Positions 1 to 5,158 of a stretch of DNA of 5,158 nucleotides are shown here, piece by piece. This stretch comes from Alphaproteobacteria bacterium. GTDB taxonomy: Bacteria > Pseudomonadota > Alphaproteobacteria > RF32 > CAG-239. Below the pieces are notes generated by a model. That model made no database searches. It was given only the letters and a program-made list of their open reading frames with translations, and was not told the DNA's origin. Every line of letters begins with the position of its first letter. Position 1 is the stretch's first letter. The stretch lies in assembly GCA_017477035.1 (NCBI GenBank), contig JAFUXW010000122.1, positions 1-5,158 on the forward strand, written 5' to 3'. A program made the position numbers and the translations under genes.

Positions 1-2097
1 ACCATAATAGTTTTCATATTTTGATGTTGGCCTATGATAAGATGATGCCCCATAATAACTTCCGTTGCCACTATAACAACTGCTTACTTGATTGGTGATT
101 TGCAAGCAACTGCTTGGGATTTCATTTAAGAAACGGGAAGGGGGATTGTTTTTCCATTCTCCGTATATTTTTCTTGATGTAGCCATTGATATATATAATT
201 TTCTTTTGGCTCTGGTAATTGCTACATAAGCTAAGCGACGTTCCTCTTCCAAGGAATTTTCGCCTCCTTCATCAAGACTTCTTTGGTGAGGAAATAAAGA
301 TTCTTCCCAGCCTGGTAAAAATACGGCATCAAATTCCAGACCTTTAGCCGAATGTAAAGTTATGAGCATAACCTTATTCGTATCCATAGAAGAATCGTTA
401 TCCATTACCAAACTGACGTGTTCCAAAAATTCTTCCATTGTCGGATAATTATCACTATCACTCATAACGTTAATAAGTTCTCGCAAGTTTTCAATTCTGC
501 CTTCGGATTCTGCTGATGTATCACTTTTCAACATATCCATATAGCCGGAATCGTTAATTATTTGATTTGCCAAATCAGCAGGTCGAACATGATTTAGGAG
601 TTCTCGCCATATTTTAAAATTAGCGATTAATTCTGCTAAATGATTTTTGGCTTTAGAACTGATACCTGAGGCTTCCTCTAACAAATATTCCACGGCAGCA
701 AACATAGAAACCTGTTTACTATGAGTAATCTGTCGTAATTTCTCAATAGTTTTGGCACCTATACCACGGGAAGGCTTGTTTATAATTCTTTCAAAAGCCA
801 AATCATCAGATGGTTGCAATAACACTCGTAAATAGGCCAAAATATCGCGTATTTCTGCTCTTTCATAAAATTTCGGTCCGCCGATAACCTGATATGGAAT
901 AGCTTCATTGATAAATTTTTCTTCAAATTCTCTGGTTTGTGCTGCTGTTCGTACTAAAACAGCAATATCGGAATAATTATATCCATTATGGTGTAATTTT
1001 TCAATTTCAGATGAAATTTGCTTAGCTTCTTCTTCTCCGCTGAAATAATTATTAACTTTTATTTTGTCATCGGCATATCTTGCTGAAGGGCTGTTTTCCG
1101 CAACTTTTAAGGTTTTACCCAAACGTTCAGTGTTGTGAGCAATCAAAGCCGAAGCGGCGTTTAATATATTTGCAGTTGAACGATAATTGCGTTCCAAGCG
1201 GATAATTTTTGCATCTTCAAAATCTTTTTGAAAGCGTAAAATATTTTCTATTTCAGCCCCACGCCAAGAATATATTGACTGATCATCATCTCCGACACAG
1301 CATATATTATGATGTTTTTGTGATAGCAATCGCAAAAGCAGATATTGAGTAACGTTGGTGTCTTGATACTCATCAACCATTATATATTTAAATTTATCCA
1401 AATATATTTGAGCCACTTCCGGATTTGATTGTAATAAAATCAATGTATCAAGAAGTATATCACCGAAATCTACACAGTTTAATTCCAACAGACGAGCCTG
1501 ATATTTTTGATAAATTGTAAGCAATACAGATGAACGAAACTCCGAAACAGCTTTATCAACTGTAATACCTCTGTCTTTTAATCTTGATATACTATCTACA
1601 AAACTTTGTGGCGGATATTTTTTATCATCACGTCCTTCAGCTTCCAAAATTTGCTTAATCAAACGTTTTTGATCATCTTCTCCCAAAATAGTGAAATTAG
1701 GTTTTAGTCCGACTAATTCGGCATGAGCTCTCAATATTTTGACACAGATTCTGTGAAATGTTCCCAACCATACACTGTTAACCATATCTCCGATTAACCC
1801 TTGAACTCTTTCTTTCATTTCATTAGCGGCACGATTGGTAAATGTTACCACCAAACAATTCCACGGCTGTGCTAACATATTGCTCAAAATATAAGCAAGT
1901 CTGGTGGTCAAAACTTTAGTTTTTCCGGTACCGGCGCCGGAAAGCACTAAAAGAGGACCTTGAGTATATTCTACCGCTTGTTTTTGTGCGGGATTTAATT
2001 CATTAAGCGAAGGTATAGCAGGTTTTAATGAACTTATATTATCATACAGCTGCGGCGCCGCAGTTTGGTCGTCCAAATCAAAAATATCGTCATCCAT
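1..2097 (-). CDS. uvrD: UvrD/PcrA-type superfamily 1A DNA helicase, C-terminal end cut by the window edge
   Basis: An ATP-driven 3'-5' DNA helicase of the UvrD/PcrA/Rep family, which acts in nucleotide excision repair, mismatch repair and removal of proteins from DNA. I translated 699 codons without a stop. The family motifs appear in order: Q motif NPAQKQAV (35-42), Walker A SGAGTGKT (53-60), motif Ia TFTNRAANEM (85-94), Walker B VDEYQDTN (241-248), motif III GDDDQSIYSWRG (269-280), motif IV LERNYRS (301-307), the 2B-domain signature PSRGIGAKTI (from 442), motif V LHSAKGLEFD (581-590) and motif VI EEERRLAYVAITRAK (617-631). No catalytic residue is missing. UvrD proteins are usually about 720-780 residues, so only the tail is lost; the visible tail is rich in Ser, Tyr and Gly. 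The ATG at 2097 is preceded by AAGAAG at a 7-nt spacing, and the N-terminus is slightly extended and acidic (MDDDIFDLDD). The gene is divergent from moxR. The choice of uvrD over pcrA or rep rests on the alphaproteobacterial look. Confidence 0.96.
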   Translation of the reverse strand, partial: MDDDIFDLDDQTAAPQLYDNISSLKPAIPSLNELNPAQKQAVEYTQGPLLVLSGAGTGKTKVLTTRLAYILSNMLAQPWNCLVVTFTNRAANEMKERVQGLIGDMVNSVWLGTFHRICVKILRAHAELVGLKPNFTILGEDDQKRLIKQILEAEGRDDKKYPPQSFVDSISRLKDRGITVDKAVSEFRSSVLLTIYQKYQARLLELNCVDFGDILLDTLILLQSNPEVAQIYLDKFKYIMVDEYQDTNVTQYLLLRLLSQKHHNICCVGDDDQSIYSWRGAEIENILRFQKDFEDAKIIRLERNYRSTANILNAASALIAHNTERLGKTLKVAENSPSARYADDKIKVNNYFSGEEEAKQISSEIEKLHHNGYNYSDIAVLVRTAAQTREFEEKFINEAIPYQVIGGPKFYERAEIRDILAYLRVLLQPSDDLAFERIINKPSRGIGAKTIEKLRQITHSKQVSMFAAVEYLLEEASGISSKAKNHLAELIANFKIWRELLNHVRPADLANQIINDSGYMDMLKSDTSAESEGRIENLRELINVMSDSDNYPTMEEFLEHVSLVMDNDSSMDTNKVMLITLHSAKGLEFDAVFLPGWEESLFPHQRSLDEGGENSLEEERRLAYVAITRAKRKLYISMATSRKIYGEWKNNPPSRFLNEIPSSCLQITNQVSSCYSGNGSYYGASSYHRPTSKYENYYG
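2050..2063. repeat. 14-bp GC-rich perfect palindrome inside the uvrD 5' coding region
   Basis: CTGCGGCGCCGCAG reads the same on both strands. It spans codons 12-16 of uvrD (Thr-Ala-Ala-Pro-Gln), 34 to 47 bp inside the gene. In this AT-rich window it stands out. It could bind a dimeric regulator, form a hairpin near the start of the uvrD mRNA, or simply follow from the Ala-Ala-Pro codons. The sequence does not tell which. Confidence 0.6.
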
Positions 2098-2104
2098 GGA
2101 TAAT

Positions 2105-2110
2105 CTTCTT
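2105..2110 (-). promoter_or_regulatory. Ribosome binding site of uvrD
   Basis: AAGAAG on the minus strand lies 7 nt before the ATG at 2097. It is purine-rich but lacks a GGAG core, so it is a weak Shine-Dalgarno sequence. It still favours the ATG at 2097 over the second, out-of-frame ATG at 2093. Confidence 0.5.
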
Positions 2111-2131
2111 AAATTTCTTGTTTTTAACAAT

Positions 2132-2160
2132 TTTACAACTTATATATACCAATATAGCAT
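2132..2160 (+). promoter_or_regulatory. Possible sigma70-type promoter of the moxR-DUF58 operon
   Basis: TTTACA (2132-2137, five of six matches to TTGACA) is followed after exactly 17 bp by TAGCAT (2155-2160, four of six matches to TATAAT). Transcription would start near 2167, leaving a leader of about 50 nt before the ATG at 2219. It overlaps the possible uvrD promoter on the other strand, so the two could compete for polymerase. This is a consensus match only. Confidence 0.35.
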
Positions 2161-2168
2161 TATGAAAA
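2139..2168 (-). promoter_or_regulatory. Possible sigma70-type promoter of uvrD
   Basis: On the minus strand, TTTTCA (2168-2163) is followed after 18 bp by TATAAG (2144-2139, five of six matches to TATAAT). An overlapping TATATA at 2146-2141 would give a 16-bp spacer. Transcription would begin near 2132, giving a leader of about 35 nt. The match at -35 is poor and the region is AT-rich, so chance matches are likely. I saw no SOS box: neither GTTC-N7-GTTC nor CTGT-N8-ACAG occurs in 2098-2218. Confidence 0.25.
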
Positions 2169-2208
2169 CTTTGAAAAGTATTTTAATGTTTTACAAACAG
2201 TTTTTTGA

Positions 2209-2214
2209 AAGGGA
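2209..2214 (+). promoter_or_regulatory. Ribosome binding site that decides the moxR start
   Basis: AAGGGA lies 4 nt before the ATG at 2219. The reading frame is open upstream as far as an ATG at 2096, and another in-frame ATG lies at 2162, but neither has a Shine-Dalgarno sequence. The ATG at 2219 also gives the N-terminus expected of MoxR proteins. Confidence 0.7.
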
Positions 2215-2218
2215 TACA

Positions 2219-3193
2219 ATGTCGGAGATAAGAGAAAAAATTGTCGGTTTGAAGCAATATATGCAACAACAAATATTAGGACAGGAAGATTTAGTAAAAA
2301 AACTGATTATTGCCATGTTAGCTGACGGTCATGTTTTAGTAGAAGGAGCTCCTGGATTAGCAAAAACAAAAGCCATAAAAACGCTTTCTGAATGTATAGA
2401 GGCTGATTACAACAGAATCCAATTTACTCCGGATTTGCTTCCTTCAGATATTACCGGAAGTGAAATTTATGTATCGGCAACCGGTGAGTTTGAATTCAGA
2501 AAAGGTCCGGTATTTGCAAATTTAGTTTTGGCAGATGAAATAAATCGTGCCCCGGCAAAAGTTCAATCAGCCCTTTTGGAAGCAATGGCCGAAAGACAGG
2601 TGAGTGTAGGAGGAAAACAATATAAATTACCTGATTTATTTATGGTTATGGCAACTCAAAATCCGATTGAGCACGAAGGAACATACAATTTACCGGAAGC
2701 GCAACTCGATCGTTTTTTAATGTATGTGAAAATAGAACAACCCGACGCATCTACCGAACATAAAATACTGCATCTTGTTCGTGGAGAAGATTTGGCTAAA
2801 GCTCAAAACAGTGAACCAACAAGAGTTTGTTCCATTGCTATTGATGATGTTTTATCGGCACGTAAAGAAGCATATAATATTCACGTAAGCGAAGCCGTAG
2901 AAGAATATTTGATTCAGTTAATTATAGCCACGCGACATCCTGAAAAATATGATGAAAGTTTAAAAAACGCCATAGCGTACGGAGCAAGTCCTAGAGCTAC
3001 TATTGCGTTGGATAAATGTGCTAAAATTCACGCATGGCTGTCAGGCAGAGATTTTGTTATACCTGAAGATATTCACGCATTGGTGTATGATGTTCTGCGT
3101 CATCGTTTAATATTAAGTTTTGAAGCACAAGCTTCGGGATTAACCGGAGATGATGTTATTTCAAAGTTGTTAAAATTGGTTCCTTTGCCATAA
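2219..3193 (+). CDS. MoxR-family AAA+ ATPase
   Basis: A cytoplasmic AAA+ ATPase of the MoxR family (324 residues, typical for the family), thought to act as a chaperone in assembling or activating protein complexes with a VWA-type partner. Visible motifs are IVGLKQYMQQQILGQED near the N-terminus, Walker A GAPGLAKT (43-50), the PSDITGSEIY segment (75-84), Walker B LVLADEINRA (102-111; Asp106, Glu107), sensor 1 in TQNPIE (Asn148), the arginine-finger region LPEAQLDRF (158-166; Arg165), sensor 2 GASPRA (255-260; Arg259) and the usual ending LVPLP. All catalytic residues are present. The start at 2219 is chosen over the ATG at 2096, which would add 41 residues rich in Phe, Tyr, Ile and Leu, without family counterpart, and overlap the uvrD start codon. 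The DUF58 gene follows after 11 bp, the classic partner arrangement. Family assignment is firm; the client is unknown. Confidence 0.95.
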   Translation: MSEIREKIVGLKQYMQQQILGQEDLVKKLIIAMLADGHVLVEGAPGLAKTKAIKTLSECIEADYNRIQFTPDLLPSDITGSEIYVSATGEFEFRKGPVFANLVLADEINRAPAKVQSALLEAMAERQVSVGGKQYKLPDLFMVMATQNPIEHEGTYNLPEAQLDRFLMYVKIEQPDASTEHKILHLVRGEDLAKAQNSEPTRVCSIAIDDVLSARKEAYNIHVSEAVEEYLIQLIIATRHPEKYDESLKNAIAYGASPRATIALDKCAKIHAWLSGRDFVIPEDIHALVYDVLRHRLILSFEAQASGLTGDDVISKLLKLVPLP

Positions 3194-3197
3194 AGGA
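3192..3197 (+). promoter_or_regulatory. Ribosome binding site of the DUF58 gene, overlapping the moxR stop codon
   Basis: AAAGGA begins in the last two bases of the moxR TAA and lies 7 nt before the ATG at 3205. This favours ATG 3205 over the in-frame TTG at 3199, which sits only 1 nt after the motif. Its overlap with the moxR stop suggests coupled translation of the two genes. Confidence 0.7.
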
Positions 3198-3204
3198 TTT
3201 GATA

Positions 3205-4134
3205 ATGGGATGGTTTTCTAAAAACAGCGTGCAAAATGTCAATAGTAAACTTCGCGGATTAACTGTCAGTGTTGACGAACTTATAGACCAACAGCGATAT
3301 TTACCGTATTTGGCATTACACCCTAATAAACTTACCTCTAATCGTGCCGGTGATGTTAAATCTGCGTTCAAGGGTAGAGGAATGGAGTTCGAAGAAGTTC
3401 GAGCTTATAATTTCAGTGATGACATCCGAGACATAGATTGGCGCGTTACGGCACGTAAATCTGAACCATATACTAAAATATTTAACGAAGAAAAGGACCG
3501 CGAAATTGTGGTTTTTCTCGATTTATCAGCTACAATGGTATTCGGAACCCGTAATGAACTAAAATCTGTCACTGCGGCAAAATTAGCATCTCTTATAGGA
3601 TGGTTAGCTGTTCGTAATAAAGACAGATTCGGTTTATTGATATATGATGGTAAACAGACGACTTATTTTAAACCGCAGAATAATGTTGCCGATTTAATGT
3701 ATATGTTCAATCAAATATCAATAAAATCTTACGAGATATTACAAAACAGTACTTTGGGGGATATGAGTGAAGCATTTGATGTGTTGCAATATAATCAAAA
3801 AGGAAAGGGAACTATTTTTATACTTAGTGATTTCTATCATATAGATACGGAAAAGTTCAAAAAAATTGCAGTTTTGGCACGTAAGCATCAGGTCTATTGT
3901 GTCAATATATTTGATATTCTGGAAGAAATTGCTCCTCAAAACGGGACTTATGCTGTTCAATATAATGATTCTAAATTGGTATTTGATACATCTGCTGATG
4001 ATTTTAAAGTGCAGTATCGACAATATTTTCAAAATAATCGTGATAATATTAAAAAAAATTGTCAAAAATTTTTATGTAAATATCTCGAAATCAGAACAGA
4101 TGTGCCTATTTTCAAGCAATTATCGCAAATATAA
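3205..4134 (+). CDS. DUF58-domain protein with VWA-like fold, partner of MoxR
   Basis: A 309-residue DUF58 protein, the usual partner of MoxR ATPases. The conserved DUF58 core is at about 57-100: GRGMEFEEVRAYNFSDDIRDIDWR, given here as GRGMEFEEVRAY (57-68) and DDIRDIDWR (72-80), then an Arg-Lys segment and the FNEEKDRE stretch. A VWA-like beta strand with a metal-site motif, FLDLSATM, follows (Asp106, Ser108, Thr110), then DRFGLLIYDG (140-149) and the second acidic strand FILSDF (205-210). The metal site reads DxSxT rather than the usual DxSxS, a conservative change. The end, YLEIRTDVPIFKQL, is like the usual family ending. There is no signal peptide or membrane segment, so this is the short soluble form and not the longer membrane-anchored form. 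It probably serves as an adaptor or substrate link for MoxR; that role is inferred from the family. It is almost certainly in one transcript with moxR. Confidence 0.92.
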   Translation: MGWFSKNSVQNVNSKLRGLTVSVDELIDQQRYLPYLALHPNKLTSNRAGDVKSAFKGRGMEFEEVRAYNFSDDIRDIDWRVTARKSEPYTKIFNEEKDREIVVFLDLSATMVFGTRNELKSVTAAKLASLIGWLAVRNKDRFGLLIYDGKQTTYFKPQNNVADLMYMFNQISIKSYEILQNSTLGDMSEAFDVLQYNQKGKGTIFILSDFYHIDTEKFKKIAVLARKHQVYCVNIFDILEEIAPQNGTYAVQYNDSKLVFDTSADDFKVQYRQYFQNNRDNIKKNCQKFLCKYLEIRTDVPIFKQLSQI

Positions 4135-4139
4135 AACTC

Positions 4140-4168
4140 TTGACATAATGATAAAATTGTGGTATCCC
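4140..4168 (+). promoter_or_regulatory. Possible internal promoter before the TPR gene
   Basis: A perfect TTGACA (4140-4145) starts 5 bp after the DUF58 stop codon. Exactly 17 bp later comes TATCCC (4163-4168), which matches TATAAT at only its first three bases. A start near 4175 would leave a leader of about 28 nt. The strong -35 and weak -10 could mean an activated promoter, an alternative sigma factor (CTTGAC is also an RpoH-type -35), or chance. Confidence 0.3.
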
Positions 4169-4173
4169 TTGTT

Positions 4174-4190
4174 CAATTATTCTGTAATTG
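4174..4190 (+). repeat. Small inverted repeat next to the TPR gene ribosome binding site
   Basis: CAATTA (4174-4179) and TAATTG (4185-4190) are perfect 6-bp inverted arms around the 5-nt loop TTCTG. The AT-rich stem is weak, and no run of T follows it on the plus strand, so it is not an intrinsic terminator. It abuts the AAAGAGG Shine-Dalgarno sequence at 4191-4197. It could be a small operator or a weak mRNA hairpin, or chance in AT-rich DNA. Confidence 0.35.
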
Positions 4191-4197
4191 AAAGAGG
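4191..4197 (+). promoter_or_regulatory. Ribosome binding site of the TPR gene
   Basis: AAAGAGG lies 5 nt before the ATG at 4203 and is a good Shine-Dalgarno sequence. It fixes the start of a gene that is open to the right edge of the window. Confidence 0.7.
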
Positions 4198-4202
4198 TAA
4201 AA

Positions 4203-5158
4203 ATGGTTAAATTAAACGAAAATACGTCATATAAAAGAGGGCAGGAACTATTAGATGCCGGCCAATATGAAGAAGCAATAGAAAAATTCTCGGAAGTTAT
4301 AGCAGAAAATCCGAGAGCTTGGAAAGCATTGAATAGTCAAGGATTTGCTTTTCAAAAGATGAGTAGATACACAGATGCCGTCGAGCGTTTTGATCAGGCG
4401 TTGTCAATTAATCCGAAATCTGTTGAAGTTTTGAATAATAAAGGTGTTACCTTAAGTATGCGCGGTTTATACAAAGAAGCAATTGCCTGTTTTGATGAAG
4501 CTTTTGCTAATGACAGAACTTCTTTAGAAGCCTTGAACGGTAAAGCTATTGCCTTACAACACATGTTTTCGTATAAAGAAGCTCTGGATGTTTTGGAAGA
4601 AGCTATGAAAATAGACAGTAAACACCCGCAGACTTTGCTTAGTATTGCCGTTACATTACAGAAATTGAAACAATATGATCGCTCTATTTCTTTCTTTAAG
4701 AAGGTTTTATCTGGCGATAAATATAATACCAAAGCATGGAATGGTATCGGAGTGACCTATCAATTGATGGGTGATAATGATTCCGCATTAAAATGTTTTA
4801 CTAAGATTCTTAATATTAATAGTCAAGATTTACAAGCTTGGGTAAGTATAGGTTATGTTTACCAAAAGATGTTTAAATTTAAGGATGCTTTGAAATGCTA
4901 TAAAAAAGCACAGGCTGTTGTTAACGGTCGCTATACTCATAAGCTATATGATGGTTTAGCATCTTGCTTGACTAAATTATCGGAGTTTGATCAAGCTATT
5001 GAAGTTTATAAAGTAATTTATCAAAGTGAAGAGGGAAAACGTAAGTGGGATGCTCAGCGTTCAATTAAATTTGTTAATAAATTGAAACGCAAACAAGCAA
5101 TAGGTGCTTTGCCTGATATTATTCCTCCTTCTGATGATGAAAGTGAAGCTAATACGTC
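4203..5158 (+). CDS. Tetratricopeptide-repeat protein, 3' end beyond the window
   Basis: The first 318 codons of a protein made almost wholly of TPR units; no stop appears before the edge. About eight 34-residue repeats can be laid out, at roughly 5-38, 39-72, 73-106, 107-140, 141-174, 175-208, 209-242 and 245-276. They carry the TPR pattern of a small residue, Tyr/Phe, Ala and a closing Pro, as in GQYEEAIEKF (20-29), SRYTDAVERFDQALSINP (54-71) and GLYKEAIACFDEA (88-100). Unit 5 is the least regular. After the repeats comes a basic segment (279-298, Lys/Arg-rich) and then IIPPSDDESEA, acidic and proline-containing. The protein starts straight in the first repeat, with no signal peptide or membrane segment, so it should be cytoplasmic. 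TPR arrays bind peptides or partner proteins; which partner is unknown. The position after moxR-DUF58 suggests a scaffold for that system, but the 68-bp gap with its own possible promoter leaves independence open. A domain past residue 318 cannot be excluded. Confidence 0.9.
   Translation, partial: MVKLNENTSYKRGQELLDAGQYEEAIEKFSEVIAENPRAWKALNSQGFAFQKMSRYTDAVERFDQALSINPKSVEVLNNKGVTLSMRGLYKEAIACFDEAFANDRTSLEALNGKAIALQHMFSYKEALDVLEEAMKIDSKHPQTLLSIAVTLQKLKQYDRSISFFKKVLSGDKYNTKAWNGIGVTYQLMGDNDSALKCFTKILNINSQDLQAWVSIGYVYQKMFKFKDALKCYKKAQAVVNGRYTHKLYDGLASCLTKLSEFDQAIEVYKVIYQSEEGKRKWDAQRSIKFVNKLKRKQAIGALPDIIPPSDDESEANT

Noticed and set aside
2096..2218. Longer MoxR protein beginning at the ATG at 2096 (41 extra residues)
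   Set aside because: No ribosome binding site before 2096, overlap with the uvrD start codon, a composition unlike MoxR N-termini, and a good AAGGGA before the ATG at 2219.
2098..2218. SOS (LexA) operator in front of uvrD
   Set aside because: Neither the alphaproteobacterial GTTC-N7-GTTC pattern nor the enterobacterial CTGT-N8-ACAG pattern is present.
3199..3204. TTG start of the DUF58 protein two codons before the ATG at 3205
   Set aside because: The TTG is only 1 nt from AAAGGA, while ATG 3205 is 7 nt from it.
3156..3371. Minus-strand open frame across the moxR-DUF58 junction
   Set aside because: It is antisense to two well-supported genes and has no recognisable motif.
4051..4058. Run of eight A in the DUF58 gene as a site of frameshift into the overlapping plus-strand frame that stays open to 4210
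   Set aside because: The unshifted frame gives the family-like end YLEIRTDVPIFKQL, while the shifted frame gives no recognisable protein.
3739..4065. Minus-strand open frame opposite the DUF58 gene
   Set aside because: Ile/Phe-rich composition typical of the antisense of an AT-rich gene, with no family resemblance; the plus strand is clearly coding.
4174..4190. Intrinsic terminator after the DUF58 gene
   Set aside because: The stem is six AT-rich pairs and is followed by AAAGAGG instead of a T tract.
4394..4732. Minus-strand open frame opposite the TPR gene
   Set aside because: The plus strand encodes regular TPR units over the same bases.

Overview
The window is low-GC DNA (mid-30s % GC by eye) from a bacterium, most likely an AT-rich alphaproteobacterium. 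The main support is the UvrD helicase: its SGAGTGKT Walker A and its run from motif V to motif VI (LPGWEE, FPHQRSLDEGG, EEERRLAYVAITRAK) resemble alphaproteobacterial UvrD proteins as I remember them. This assignment is an inference and I have no search result behind it.

Layout: the left 2.1 kb is one minus-strand gene, uvrD, intact at its start and cut by the left edge in its C-terminal tail. A 121-bp divergent intergenic region (2098-2218) separates it from a plus-strand series of three genes: a MoxR-family AAA+ ATPase (2219-3193), a DUF58 protein with a von Willebrand A-like fold (3205-4134), and a cytoplasmic protein of about eight tetratricopeptide repeats (4203 to the right edge, no stop). 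The MoxR and DUF58 genes are 11 bp apart and must be co-transcribed. The TPR gene follows after 68 bp, which hold a possible promoter and a small inverted repeat, so it may be read both with the pair and on its own.

How they work together: MoxR ATPases paired with DUF58/VWA proteins are thought to act as chaperones that remodel or assemble protein complexes, with the VWA-like partner acting as a metal-dependent adaptor. In many proteobacteria the pair is followed by DUF4381 and membrane-bound VWA/TPR (Bat-like) genes. Here the next gene is a soluble multi-TPR protein with no signal peptide, so a membrane Bat-type module is not seen within the window. UvrD acts separately in DNA repair and replication.

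No RNA gene, mobile element, CRISPR array or gene-free stretch over 300 bp is visible. The window looks mostly like ordinary chromosomal core sequence; the MoxR-DUF58-TPR arrangement is the most interesting part, and I see no clear case for an entirely new system.
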